Positions 25,376-33,610 of a stretch of 64,000 nucleotides of DNA are shown here, in pieces. The notes under the pieces are model-generated. The model saw nothing but the letters and a program-made list of their open reading frames with translations, made no database searches and was not told the origin of the DNA. Origin of the DNA: an uncultured Collinsella sp. (GTDB taxonomy: Bacteria > Actinomycetota > Coriobacteriia > Coriobacteriales > Coriobacteriaceae). Position 1 is the first letter of the stretch; each line of letters opens with the position of its first letter. Location of the stretch: the NCBI GenBank assembly GCA_958436995.1, contig CAUBMI010000004.1, forward strand, positions 10,235 to 74,234, given 5' to 3'. The position numbers and the translations under genes are program-made.

Positions 25376-26410
25376 TTAGTAGTTCATCTGGTGATAGTAA
25401 CGACGCGTGGTGAGCGGGTGGTTACGGACGTGCTCGAGATGGCAGCTCAGACGCTCGGTGATGGTGTAGGTGACCATCGGGGAGACGATCTTGCGGAACT
25501 CGGGGTCGCTGAACGGCAGCTCGACCTCGGCGGTGTCAAACTTGTTCACGCGGACGTTGACGCCCTTCTCGTCGGCGAGCATGTGAGTGAAGTTGTCCAC
25601 GCGGTCCATGAGCTTACGGGTGTCGTCCTCGCCGTAGAGCATGATGAGGCTCGTGCCTTCCTCGCACAGCTCGATGGTGCCGTGGAAGAACTCGGCGGCG
25701 TGGATGGACTTGGTCTTGATCCACTGCATCTCCTCGAGGATGCACATGGCGTAGTCGTAGGCCTCACCCCAGAGCATGCCGGAGCCAATCACCATGTGGT
25801 AATCGGTGTCCTTGAAGTCCTCGGCCATGGCGGCGCAGCGCTCGTCCTGAGCGTCCTTGGCCTTGATGAGGTACGGAGCGATGTTGCCGAACTCTTCCAT
25901 GAAGGTGTCGTACTTGGGGAAGGCGCCGGCGTTCTTGAGGAAGCGGGCGACCAGCGTGATCTGGTAGGTGTAGATGGCCTCGCACAGAACGTCGTCCTCG
26001 GCGAAGCTGAAGAACTTGTAATCGGCGTACTCGGTGGCCGGGGTGTTGTCGTTGGAGACATACATCAGCGTGCGGGCGCCCTGCTCCTGGCAGAACTTGG
26101 CAGCCTCAATGATCTCGGGGGTGGTGCCGGTACGGGTGGAGAAGACGCAGACAGAATCCTTGTTGAAGGTCTTGGGCGGGCAGGCGAGGAACTCTGCGGC
26201 GATCTCGCAGTGGACATCGACGTCGGCCGTGGTGGTCTCGACCCAATACTTCATCGGGAGCGTGTGGGCCCAGGTGCCGCCGCAGCCGATGAAGAAGATG
26301 TTGGAATAACCCTGCTCGCAGACCTCGTCCACGGCAGCCTCAATCTGAGGACGGAGAGCGAGGGCATCGCTCACAACCTTCTCGTAACGAGGCTCATCGA
26401 AATTGAACAT
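25376..26410 (-). CDS. SIS-domain protein, FrlB/GfrF-like sugar-amine-6-phosphate deglycase
   Basis: 344 residues with two SIS domains. The first has FFIGCGGTWAH and the phosphate loop FSTRTGTTPEI; the second has VIGSGMLWGEAYDYAM, and FFHG in AEFFHGTIEL. The C-terminus HPLTTRRYYHQMNY matches the conserved tail of fructoselysine- and glucoselysine-6-phosphate deglycases, which split the phosphorylated Amadori compound into sugar phosphate and amine. Its place inside a mannose-type PTS operon with a GntR regulator mirrors gfr-type loci. A glucosamine-phosphate isomerase-like role is the alternative. GGAG is six bases before the ATG. Confidence 0.82.
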   Translation of the reverse strand: MFNFDEPRYEKVVSDALALRPQIEAAVDEVCEQGYSNIFFIGCGGTWAHTLPMKYWVETTTADVDVHCEIAAEFLACPPKTFNKDSVCVFSTRTGTTPEIIEAAKFCQEQGARTLMYVSNDNTPATEYADYKFFSFAEDDVLCEAIYTYQITLVARFLKNAGAFPKYDTFMEEFGNIAPYLIKAKDAQDERCAAMAEDFKDTDYHMVIGSGMLWGEAYDYAMCILEEMQWIKTKSIHAAEFFHGTIELCEEGTSLIMLYGEDDTRKLMDRVDNFTHMLADEKGVNVRVNKFDTAEVELPFSDPEFRKIVSPMVTYTITERLSCHLEHVRNHPLTTRRYYHQMNY

Positions 26411-26522
26411 CCCTTACTCCTAACTCACTTGGATGAACCCTTCATTCATCCCATGACGTTATAATACTTTATATAACTAACTATGCAATAACTATTTCAG
26501 ATTTTTTTGATTTTTCTTTAGT

Positions 26523-26553
26523 AAAAAGCCCGCCGATCAAATGATCGACGGGC
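26523..26553 (-). terminator. internal terminator between IIB and SIS genes
   Basis: GCCCGCCGATCA pairs with TGATCGACGGGC with one mismatch; the minus strand continues with TTTTT. An AT-rich stretch at 26455-26485 could restart transcription for the SIS, IIC and IID genes. Confidence 0.8.
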
Positions 26554-26604
26554 ATAGGCATAGAGCATTGGTTCAATAAATGCCGAGCATCAACGTGTTT
26601 CCGG

Positions 26605-27078
26605 CTAGAAAACGTCCTTGGCAAACACCTTAGCGTCATTGGGAACCTGACGGATTTCGATGGCCACGCCATCGCCCAGGAGCTCTTGGATATGCTCGGC
26701 ATCTTTCTCGGTCGCAAAGATCGCAGGGGTCGGATGAAGCGTGGTCTCAGGGGTCTTTCGGGTTCCGCCCAGATTGATCTCTTTGATGTCTTTGCAACCC
26801 TTAGCGAGACGATAGACATCTTCAATCGTCTCAGTGATGATAAACAGCGAATACTTGTCGGTAACGCCGCTGTTGAGCGCCTCGATAGCAGCGTCAACAT
26901 CCTTGATGACGAGTTTAACGCCGTTGGGGCGGGCGAGCCTCAAGGCCGCCTTCCTCATGTCGTCTTTTGCCACAGCATCGCTGGCAAGCAAGATGCAATC
27001 TACATCCAAAGCGTGAGTCCAGGACATGGCAACTTGGCCGTGAATCAGTCGGTAATCAACTCTCGTAAGCTTAATCAT
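26605..27078 (-). CDS. PTS mannose-family IIB component
   Basis: 157 residues from the second ATG (27078), which has GGAG at better spacing than the first. The phosphorylation site is H13 in RVDYRLIHGQV. It accepts phosphate from IIA and passes it to the incoming sugar at IIC/IID. The typical motif PNGVKLVIKDVDAAI follows. It is 71 bases downstream of the IIA gene. Confidence 0.93.
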   Translation of the reverse strand: MIKLTRVDYRLIHGQVAMSWTHALDVDCILLASDAVAKDDMRKAALRLARPNGVKLVIKDVDAAIEALNSGVTDKYSLFIITETIEDVYRLAKGCKDIKEINLGGTRKTPETTLHPTPAIFATEKDAEHIQELLGDGVAIEIRQVPNDAKVFAKDVF

Positions 27079-27149
27079 CGTTATCATCTCCGCACGTGAT
27101 AAAGGGAATGACAGGTGTGGCCCCTAGCTAGGGCTCGAACCAGAACTAA

Positions 27150-27569
27150 CTAGAACTCTTCTTCCTCGGCGCCGGCAAGCATGTCCGCCGCCTCGCAAAG
27201 CTGAATAAACGAACGCGATCCCTCGACCGCGGTTTTGGCCTTGTCCGCATCCAGGGAGTCCAGCTGTGTAACCATTTCCACCAGCAGCGGCAAGTTCATT
27301 CCAGCGATTAACGTAAACGATCCGTCGGTCTGCCTCTGAATGAATTCGTTGTTTACAGAGCCGCCAAAGATGTCAGTCACGACAAACCAAGAGTCGGCAG
27401 GGTCCCTCGTCTCCATCCATGCATCAATCAACGCCGCGACGTCCCTTGAATCGTCATCGACATAGGCGCACAGGCACTCGATTCGGTCGTTGGTGCCCAT
27501 CAGAATCTCCAGAGAGCTTTTCATGCCTTGGGCGAGATAACCATGACTCGCTAGCAATATCTTATTCAT
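27150..27569 (-). CDS. PTS mannose-family IIA component
   Basis: 139 residues starting MNKILLASHGYLAQGMKSSLEI, with H9 the residue phosphorylated by HPr. The motif TDIFGGSVNNEF and AGMNLPLLVEM are characteristic of the family. An acidic tail (AEEEEF) ends the protein. First structural gene of the operon; the 135-base gap upstream to the GntR gene is AT-rich and probably contains the promoter. Confidence 0.93.
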   Translation of the reverse strand: MNKILLASHGYLAQGMKSSLEILMGTNDRIECLCAYVDDDSRDVAALIDAWMETRDPADSWFVVTDIFGGSVNNEFIQRQTDGSFTLIAGMNLPLLVEMVTQLDSLDADKAKTAVEGSRSFIQLCEAADMLAGAEEEEF

Positions 27570-27704
27570 AGTTCTCCAATACCAATAGGACGTACTATAT
27601 TGTCATAACAAAGTATATTAGCAATCTACCCTACGTGGTGTGTCTATTTTCCAAATCCGCGAACGGTAACAATTGGTCGGTAAATCGACCAATCTATCGC
27701 TAAT

Positions 27705-28409
27705 TTACAAATAGAACTTCAGTCGCTCGGTGCAGTACACCTGACGGGAGATGAAAAGCGGCTCGCCACTTGGGGCATAACGTCTATCGACAAACAGAAG
27801 CAGCGAAGAGCCCAGCTCCACGTTAAGGTATGCCGCCTCGAGCTCGCTCGCATAGCAGACCTCGAGCGTACGCGCGTTGGGACCCATCTTGATCCCCTGG
27901 CGATCGAGTACCGCCATCAGCGAATCATCGAGGGACTCATGCTCCAAAAAAGAAAGCGCAGCGGAATAGCTATTGGTTTCCAGCATCGTGGGCTTGCCAT
28001 CCACAAGGCGCAGACGACGGCTACGCAATACCTTTTGGGTATCGTCTACGCCCAGGAACTTCGCGTCTCGCAGACTTGGGAAGTCCCAGCCCATTTCGAG
28101 AACCCTGGTAGACGCCTGTTTGCCCGCAAGCTGGCACGAATGGGTAAAGCTCTCACGGTCGTCCGCGGCATACATCTGCGTGTCCGACGAAACGAACGTG
28201 CCCTTGCCGCGGGCCCTCTCAACAAGCCCAGCATCTTCCATTTCTTTAATTGCGGAGCGAACCGTTATTCGGCTCACGCCAAATTGCTCGATAAGCTCCG
28301 CCTCGGTCGGAAGCTTATCTCCCGGGCGGTACGTGCCGTTGGCGATTGAATCAGAAAGCGCACGAACAATCTGTTTGTACAGGGGGATAACGCTATTTGC
28401 CTCAACCAT
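27705..28409 (-). CDS. GntR/HutC-family regulator (UTRA domain)
   Basis: About 234 residues from the ATG at 28409; the ATG at 28418 abuts AAAGG with no spacing. The N-terminal winged helix (PLYKQIVRALSDSIANGTYRPGDKLPTEAELIEQFGVSRITVRSAI) and GKGTFV are classic GntR. The C-terminal UTRA domain ends in RQVYCTERLKFYL. These regulators bind sugar phosphates and usually repress the adjacent uptake operon. It is codirectional with, and directly upstream of, the PTS operon. AT-rich imperfect repeats at 27590-27622 may be its operator, but the match is weak. Confidence 0.9.
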   Translation of the reverse strand: MVEANSVIPLYKQIVRALSDSIANGTYRPGDKLPTEAELIEQFGVSRITVRSAIKEMEDAGLVERARGKGTFVSSDTQMYAADDRESFTHSCQLAGKQASTRVLEMGWDFPSLRDAKFLGVDDTQKVLRSRRLRLVDGKPTMLETNSYSAALSFLEHESLDDSLMAVLDRQGIKMGPNARTLEVCYASELEAAYLNVELGSSLLLFVDRRYAPSGEPLFISRQVYCTERLKFYL

Positions 28410-28625
28410 ATCAACCATACCTTTACAAGGAATCAGCAGCCTATAGATAAATGACTTATATTGTATTAGAACTTTTTAGCACTCCACGCCATTTCCTATA
28501 ATGTTTTAGCAAACGAGGGGTTATTTTGCGTAAGCGGTGTAGAGTCCATCCATTTCCACATACAGCTTCAATCTGATGGCGGTATATGCATCCGATAAGC
28601 CGATTGATTTTTATCTTCTACCTGT

Positions 28626-28674
28626 CTCACATTCATCCCTCGTCGTAGAGATGAATGTGAGGTGAGAGATACGT
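28626..28674. repeat. palindrome related to the TATCTCTC repeats
   Basis: CTCACATTCATCCCTC and GAGATGAATGTGAG are inverted, followed by GTGAGAGATACG, which resembles the repeats upstream of the PilZ gene. It is part of the 472-base gap 28419-28890, which also holds an ATCCACGCTC cluster. Confidence 0.55.
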
Positions 28675-28684
28675 ACTTGACGCG

Positions 28685-28812
28685 CGAGCGTGGATATTTG
28701 GACGGTTTTTGGGCTTTTGGCGGCCGATTTCGTCCGAAAATCCACGCTCATGCGGCAGACGTCCGAATTTCCACGCTCGTGTGCCAGAAAATCCACGCTC
28801 ATCCGGCAGATT
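28685..28812. repeat. ATCCACGCTC repeat cluster, locus 1
   Basis: One inverted copy (GAGCGTGGAT, 28686-28695) is followed by three direct copies of (A/T)(A/T)TCCACGCTC spaced 27-33 bases apart. Same family as 33419-33588, 34869-34964 and 41221-41316. This copy lacks the CTCCCACTTT hairpin seen at the other three. Confidence 0.75.
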
Positions 28813-28890
28813 GGTCGAAGGCCCCATATGGGTATACTCTCGGGGATTCGACTCGATTCGCCCCCGTTGGGGCGCCAAAGGAGACTGCAT

Positions 28891-31800
28891 ATGCCCACTA
28901 CCTCAACCGACCCGCGCGCCGCTGCCGCCGCGCTGCTGGTGCCCGGCACCACCTGCCATGGCTTTGCCGTCGAGCGCTGCGAGACCGTGCCCGAGCTCGA
29001 CTCGGACGCCTACGTGCTGCGCCACACCGCTTCGGGCGCTCGCCTGCTGTACCTGGCGTGCGACGACGAGAACAAGGCCTTTGCCATTGGCTTTAAGACG
29101 CCGCCGGCCGATTCCACCGGCGTGTTCCATATTCTTGAGCACTCGGTGCTGTGCGGATCGGCCAGGTTCCCCGTCAAGGAGCCGTTTGTCGACCTGATCA
29201 AGAGCTCCATGCAGACGTTCCTCAACGCCATGACCTACCCCGACAAGACTATCTACCCCGTTGCCACCACCAACGAGCAGGACCTGTACAACCTGATGGA
29301 CGTGTACCTGGACGCGGTGTTCAACCCGGCGATCTACACCAAGCCCACCATTTTTGAGCAGGAGGGATGGCACTACGAGCTTGACCTGCCGGAAGGCGCC
29401 GAGGGCGAGAGCGACGGCAGCTCCGCGAGCCTGCGCGAAGGCACGCTGCGCTATAACGGCGTGGTGTTCAACGAGATGAAGGGCGCGCTGTCCGACCCCA
29501 TGAGCGTGCTGGACGACGCCGTCAACGCCGCGCTCTATCCCGACACCGCCTATGCGCACGAGAGCGGCGGCGACCCGCGCGCAATCCCTGCGCTCACCTA
29601 CGAGCAGTTCCTGGATACGCACGCGCGCCACTACAACCCCTCTAACTCCTACATCACGCTTTACGGCGACCTGGACGTGGACCGCGCGCTGGCCTTTTTG
29701 GACGAGCGTTATCTGTCGCAGCCGAGCGCCGCAAGCCGGCGCATGGACGCAGCCGTTGCCGCCGGCGAAGACCCGTCCGCGCTGGCGCCCAATCCGCTGG
29801 GCGTGCAGGCGCCCGTGACCTGCGAGTATAAGCGCGTCGAGATGGCTACCACGCCCGAAAACGCCCTGGTGGGCCTGGGCCTGGTGCTGGGCAGCGCACT
29901 CGACCGCAAGCGCACGATCGCGGCGGACATCTTGTTTGAGGCGCTGCTGGGCTCCAACGAAGCCCCGGTTAAGAAGGCCATTCTGGCCGCCGGCCTGGGC
30001 GGCAACGTGGTGAGCTACACCGCGGCCGAGAGCCTGCAACCCTACGAGCTCATCATGCTGCAAAACGCACAGCCCGGCGTGGCGCGCGAGCTGCGCCGCG
30101 TGTTCCAGAACGCCTGCCGCGACCTATGCGAGCATGGCGTTCCGCGCGAGCGCCTGGAAGCCATCATCAGCAGCAACGAATACGACCTGCGCCAGCTCGA
30201 CTACGGCATCGCCGACGGCGTGGCCATTGCGTGCGACGCGCTGAGCACGTGGCTCTACGATGACGACGCCGCGACGCTGGCGCTCAAGTACGGCCCGGTG
30301 TACGAGGAGCTGCGCGGCGAGCTGGACGGCAGCTACTTTGAGGACCTGCTGCGCGAGCTCGTGCTGGAAAACGACCACATGGCGCTGGTCGAGCTGGTGC
30401 CGGTGGACGCCGGTGCCGGCTCGGAGGGTGCCGAGGCCGCCGAGCTCACCGCCAAGCGCGACGCCATGACCGATGCCGAGCTGGCAGACGTGGTCGAGCG
30501 CACGACCGCGCTGCGTGCCGCCCAGGAGGCGGAAGACGCGCCCGAGGCCAAGGCCACGCTGCCGCGTCTGCGCGTGTCCGACATTGGCGAGGCGCGCCCC
30601 GAGCCGCCGCTGGTTGTGGACACGACTGCGCCCATTCCCTGCCTGCGCCACGGCATCCCCACCAACCGTCTGGCCTACGCCATGCAGTATTTCGACCTGA
30701 GCTGCGTCGCGTTTGAGGACCTGCCTTATGTGACGCTGCTCTGCCGCCTGCTCAAGCAGCTGCCCACGCAGACGCATACGGCCGAGGAGCTCGACAACCT
30801 GATCGCCGGCAAGCTGGGCTTTTTGAGCTTTACGACCGAAGTCATGACGCAGCCCGACGTGGACGGCGTGCGCCCCTACCTGCTGGTGAGCGCCGGCGCC
30901 CTGTCCGAGAAGATCGATGCGCTGGCGAGCCTGCCGCACGAGGTGTGGTCGAGCACGCTTTTGCTCGATGCCGACGCCGACCGCGTGCGCGACGTGCTCA
31001 CACAGATTCGCATTGGGCTTGAGCAGGGCTTTATCAACAACGGCCACTCGGCGGCGCTCGGTCGCGCGATGAGCTACAGCTCGCCTTCGGCCGTGGTGCG
31101 TGAGCAGCTCTCGGGCGTAGACTTCTACCTGTTCCTGCGCGATTTGCTCGAGCACTTTGACGAGCGCCTGGACGGCCTGCGCGCCAAGCTTGCCGAGCTG
31201 GCAGACCGCATCTTTGTGGCCGATGGCTGCATGGCGAGCTTTACCGGCAGCGACGAGGACTTTGACGCGTACTGGGATGCCGCGGGTAACCTGGGGCTTG
31301 GCGCGGGCGACGGCGCCGATGCCGGCCGCGACGCGCTCGTGGTGCCGACGCCGTGCAATCGCCACGAGGCTTTTGTCATCCCCAGCGACATCTGCTTTGC
31401 GGCAAGCGCGTGCGACCCGCGTCGCCTAGGCATTGACGTGACAGGCGCTTGGGCCGTGGCTGCCAACGCGCTCTCCTACGATTACCTGTGGAACGAGATT
31501 CGCGTGAAGGGCGGTGCATACGGCTGCGGATTCCGCGCAGCCGGCGAGCGCCAGACGGCGTTCTACACCTACCGCGACCCGGCAATCGATCCCTCGATTG
31601 AGCGCGTGGCGCGCGCGGGCGAATGGCTCGGCAGCTTTGAGCCCGACGGGGCCGCCTTTGAGGGCTTTATCGTGAGCTGCGTGAGCGGCATGGACGCGCC
31701 GGTAAAGCCGTACGCGCTCACCAAGCGCCGCAACACGACCTATCTGGCCGGGCTCGATCCGCATGCGCGCGAGGAGCGTCGCGCCCAGATGCTCGCCGCC

Positions 31801-31935
31801 ACGCCCGGTGAGCTGCGCTCGCTCGGCGCCGACGTGACGCGCATTGCGGCCGAGTCGCCCACCTGCGTCTTTGGCGGCCGCGACGTCATCGCCAAGAGCA
31901 ACGCTGGCTTTAACGTCGTCGACCTGATGGGCTAA
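28891..31935 (+). CDS. M16 family metallopeptidase, PreP-like
   Basis: 1014 residues from the ATG at 28891, preceded by AAAGGAG at seven bases. The inverted zinc motif HILEH (H80, E83, H84) in GVFHILEHSVLCGS is intact, with the conserved PVKEPFVDLIKSSMQTFLNAMTYPDKT that follows in presequence-protease-like enzymes. Length matches the ~1000-residue single-chain PreP group, which degrades short unstructured peptides inside a closed chamber. No signal peptide is visible, so it is probably cytoplasmic. It is monocistronic, with a hairpin repeat just after the stop. Confidence 0.93.
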   Translation: MPTTSTDPRAAAAALLVPGTTCHGFAVERCETVPELDSDAYVLRHTASGARLLYLACDDENKAFAIGFKTPPADSTGVFHILEHSVLCGSARFPVKEPFVDLIKSSMQTFLNAMTYPDKTIYPVATTNEQDLYNLMDVYLDAVFNPAIYTKPTIFEQEGWHYELDLPEGAEGESDGSSASLREGTLRYNGVVFNEMKGALSDPMSVLDDAVNAALYPDTAYAHESGGDPRAIPALTYEQFLDTHARHYNPSNSYITLYGDLDVDRALAFLDERYLSQPSAASRRMDAAVAAGEDPSALAPNPLGVQAPVTCEYKRVEMATTPENALVGLGLVLGSALDRKRTIAADILFEALLGSNEAPVKKAILAAGLGGNVVSYTAAESLQPYELIMLQNAQPGVARELRRVFQNACRDLCEHGVPRERLEAIISSNEYDLRQLDYGIADGVAIACDALSTWLYDDDAATLALKYGPVYEELRGELDGSYFEDLLRELVLENDHMALVELVPVDAGAGSEGAEAAELTAKRDAMTDAELADVVERTTALRAAQEAEDAPEAKATLPRLRVSDIGEARPEPPLVVDTTAPIPCLRHGIPTNRLAYAMQYFDLSCVAFEDLPYVTLLCRLLKQLPTQTHTAEELDNLIAGKLGFLSFTTEVMTQPDVDGVRPYLLVSAGALSEKIDALASLPHEVWSSTLLLDADADRVRDVLTQIRIGLEQGFINNGHSAALGRAMSYSSPSAVVREQLSGVDFYLFLRDLLEHFDERLDGLRAKLAELADRIFVADGCMASFTGSDEDFDAYWDAAGNLGLGAGDGADAGRDALVVPTPCNRHEAFVIPSDICFAASACDPRRLGIDVTGAWAVAANALSYDYLWNEIRVKGGAYGCGFRAAGERQTAFYTYRDPAIDPSIERVARAGEWLGSFEPDGAAFEGFIVSCVSGMDAPVKPYALTKRRNTTYLAGLDPHAREERRAQMLAATPGELRSLGADVTRIAAESPTCVFGGRDVIAKSNAGFNVVDLMG

Positions 31936-31948
31936 CCACAGCAAGCAA

Positions 31949-31985
31949 AACCACTACAAAGGGGACAGGCCCCTTTGTAGTGGTT
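31949..31985. repeat. GGGACAG hairpin, copy 1 (possible terminator)
   Basis: A 16-bp perfect stem (AACCACTACAAAGGGG with its complement) with loop ACAGG. Lies 14 bases after the M16 stop. Member of the GGGACAG-loop family. Confidence 0.7.
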
Positions 31986-32046
31986 CGAACACTTGTTCTA
32001 TACGTACACATGTTCTATAGTATGGGTGATTGCATCGGATCTAAAT

Positions 32047-32067
32047 TGCAACTAGAATATAGTTGCA
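32047..32067 (+). promoter_or_regulatory. candidate HicB operator
   Basis: The inverted repeat TGCAACTA and TAGTTGCA, separated by 5 bases, is 15 bases before the HicA start. A direct repeat TGTTCTATA lies further upstream (about 31993-32020). Autoregulation by the antitoxin is usual in HicAB systems. Confidence 0.5.
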
Positions 32068-32081
32068 GAATGTGAGGCGGG

Positions 32082-32345
32082 ATGACTCGAGCCGATAAAC
32101 TCATCGCCCAACTGTTTAGCTGCCCTTCGACGTATCGGTATGCCGATTTTTTAAAAGTCATGGCCTCATATGGCTTTGAAATGGACAGCAAAGGCAAGAC
32201 ATCCGGATCGCGCATTCGCTTCTACAGGCCCTCAGATGGCAGGATGTTCGTGATGCACGCGCCTCATCCATCTGACGAATTGACAGCGGGGACAATTCGA
32301 AACATCGTTCGATTTCTGCAGGATGTCGGAGGCAGTCATGAGTAA
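32082..32345 (+). CDS. HicA-family mRNA interferase-like toxin
   Basis: 87 residues with the double-stranded RNA-binding-like HicA fold pattern: LIAQLFSCPSTYRYADFLKVMASYGFEMDSKGKTSGSRIRFYRP, then HAPHPSDELTAGTIRNIVRFL. In the best-studied HicA proteins a GSH-type histidine is catalytic; here the position reads GSR, a variant seen in a subfamily, so activity may rely on other residues or be altered. It overlaps the antitoxin gene by 8 bases. AAGTGAGGCGGG-like spacing gives a weak ribosome site. Confidence 0.82.
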   Translation: MTRADKLIAQLFSCPSTYRYADFLKVMASYGFEMDSKGKTSGSRIRFYRPSDGRMFVMHAPHPSDELTAGTIRNIVRFLQDVGGSHE

Positions 32346-32667
32346 CGTTTTGGCATACAAGGGCTATTTCGCCCCAGTCGAGTTCGATGCCGAGCAGCAT
32401 GTACTAACAGGTATGGTCGCCGGCATTAGGGACGCAATTGTATTTGAAGGCTCCAAGGCTGAAGAAGTGGAGCAATGCTTCCACGACGCCGTCGACGATT
32501 ACCTTGAGTTTTGTGCCGAAAAGGGCAAGGAACCAGAGCGGGCTTTTAAGGGCTCGTTCAATGTGAGAACAGGCTCCGAGCTTCACAAGCAGGCAGCACT
32601 GGCGGCGGCAAAGAAGGGCGAGTCACTCAATAAGTTTGTGACCGAAGCAATCGCCGCGGCGTTATAG
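32338..32667 (+). CDS. HicB-family antitoxin
   Basis: 109 residues from the ATG at 32338 with GGAGG six bases upstream, inside hicA. The N-terminal partial RNase H-like domain (AYKGYFAPVEFDAEQHVLTGMVAGI) and the C-terminal ribbon-helix-helix (GSELHKQAALAAAKKGESLNKFVTEAIAAAL) are those of HicB. It neutralises HicA and probably represses the pair. Confidence 0.88.
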   Translation: MSNVLAYKGYFAPVEFDAEQHVLTGMVAGIRDAIVFEGSKAEEVEQCFHDAVDDYLEFCAEKGKEPERAFKGSFNVRTGSELHKQAALAAAKKGESLNKFVTEAIAAAL

Positions 32668-32684
32668 CGTTAACGCATGGGCCA

Positions 32685-32776
32685 AAACCACCACAAAGGG
32701 GACAGGCACCTTTGTGGTGGTTTCGACATTTGCCCAGATAAAACCTGCCAAAATAAACCTGTCCCTTTTTGGTAGG
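32685..32776. repeat. two adjacent GGGACAG hairpins
   Basis: At 32685-32723 a 15-bp perfect stem surrounds GGGACAGGCA. At 32744-32776 an imperfect palindrome (CCTGCCAAAA with TTTTTGGTAGG) contains CCTGTCCC. Both lie in the gap between hicB and the folate gene; the first may end hicAB transcription. Confidence 0.7.
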
Positions 32777-32795
32777 TTTGGGAGAGGAAGCCGGG

Positions 32796-33392
32796 ATGGA
32801 CAAGGCTGAGTTGCGGCGGGCGGTGATTGCTCGGCGCGATGCTCTTGATTTGGACTTGCGGGCGGCGAAGTCTGCTGATATCTGTGCGCGGCTGGTTGAG
32901 CTGCTGGGCCGCTTGGATGCCGCGGCGCCGCACACCGTTGCCGTCTATGCCGCGATGGGTTCCGAAGTCGACTCAGCCGCGTTTGCCGCAGCTGCCTCCA
33001 AACGTGGCTGGCGCGTGGCCTATCCGTGCATGCTCTCGGCAACAGACGCCGCAGCTTGTGGCCAGCGCATGTGTATGCGGGCAGTTGCTGCCGGCGACGC
33101 GGACGCGGCTACGTTTATCGCCCACCCCACGCGGGCCTTTGCGGCCACGGACATCGACAGCAGCCGCTTCCCTATCGTGCCTGCCGAAGCTCTCGACATG
33201 ATCGTCGTGCCGCTCGTAGCATTCGACCGCACCGGCACGCGCCTAGGCTACGGCGGCGGCTGCTACGACCGCTACCTGCCCATGCTCTCGCCCGCATGCC
33301 AAATCGTCGGTATCGCCTTTGACGAGCAGCGTGTCGATCACGTTCCCACCGATGTCCACGGCCTGCCGCTGCCCAACATCGTCAGCGCCTAA
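32796..33392 (+). CDS. 5-formyltetrahydrofolate cyclo-ligase
   Basis: 198 residues. Converts 5-formyl-THF to 5,10-methenyl-THF using ATP. Family motifs: ELRRAVIARRDAL at the N-terminus, VVPLVAFDRTGTRLGYGGGCYDRYL (the ATP/folate loop) and GIAFDEQRVDHVPTDVHGLPLPNIVS at the C-terminus. AGGAAG precedes the ATG at 32796. Monocistronic between hicAB and a repeat-rich region. Confidence 0.93.
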   Translation: MDKAELRRAVIARRDALDLDLRAAKSADICARLVELLGRLDAAAPHTVAVYAAMGSEVDSAAFAAAASKRGWRVAYPCMLSATDAAACGQRMCMRAVAAGDADAATFIAHPTRAFAATDIDSSRFPIVPAEALDMIVVPLVAFDRTGTRLGYGGGCYDRYLPMLSPACQIVGIAFDEQRVDHVPTDVHGLPLPNIVSA

Positions 33393-33418
33393 ATGTCGTT
33401 GTATCGCACCCGCAAGAT

Positions 33419-33588
33419 AAGCGTGGAAAATCTCCCACTTTGGGACTGTTCGGGGGCAAAAAACGGGAGATTATCCACGCTCATTATTCAAACGTCCGAT
33501 AATCCACGCTCGTATGTCTGAAAATCCACGCTCAATCAACGCGCGTCCAGATTTCCGCGCTCGTGTGTCCGATTATCCACGCTCGTGC
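33419..33588. repeat. ATCCACGCTC repeat cluster, locus 2
   Basis: A foldback pairs the AGCGTGGAAAATCTCCC segment (33420-33436) with GGGAGATTATCCACGCT (33466-33482), then four more direct copies of TCC(A/G)CGCTC follow at 24-33 base spacing. It fills most of the 218-base gap. Confidence 0.8.
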
Positions 33589-33610
33589 AGCTTAACGCCC
33601 CGCAACCGCC

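Noticed and set aside
27085..27149. Possible tRNA-like GGGCTCGAACC segment
   Set aside because: No acceptor, D or anticodon stem could be completed around it.
28685..28812. CRISPR array
   Set aside because: Repeats are only ~12 bases, imperfect, with one inverted copy and no cas genes in the window.
28690..28890. Upstream extension of the M16 peptidase reading frame
   Set aside because: It runs through the ATCCACGCTC repeats and lacks similarity to the family; AAAGGAG just before 28891 marks the real start.
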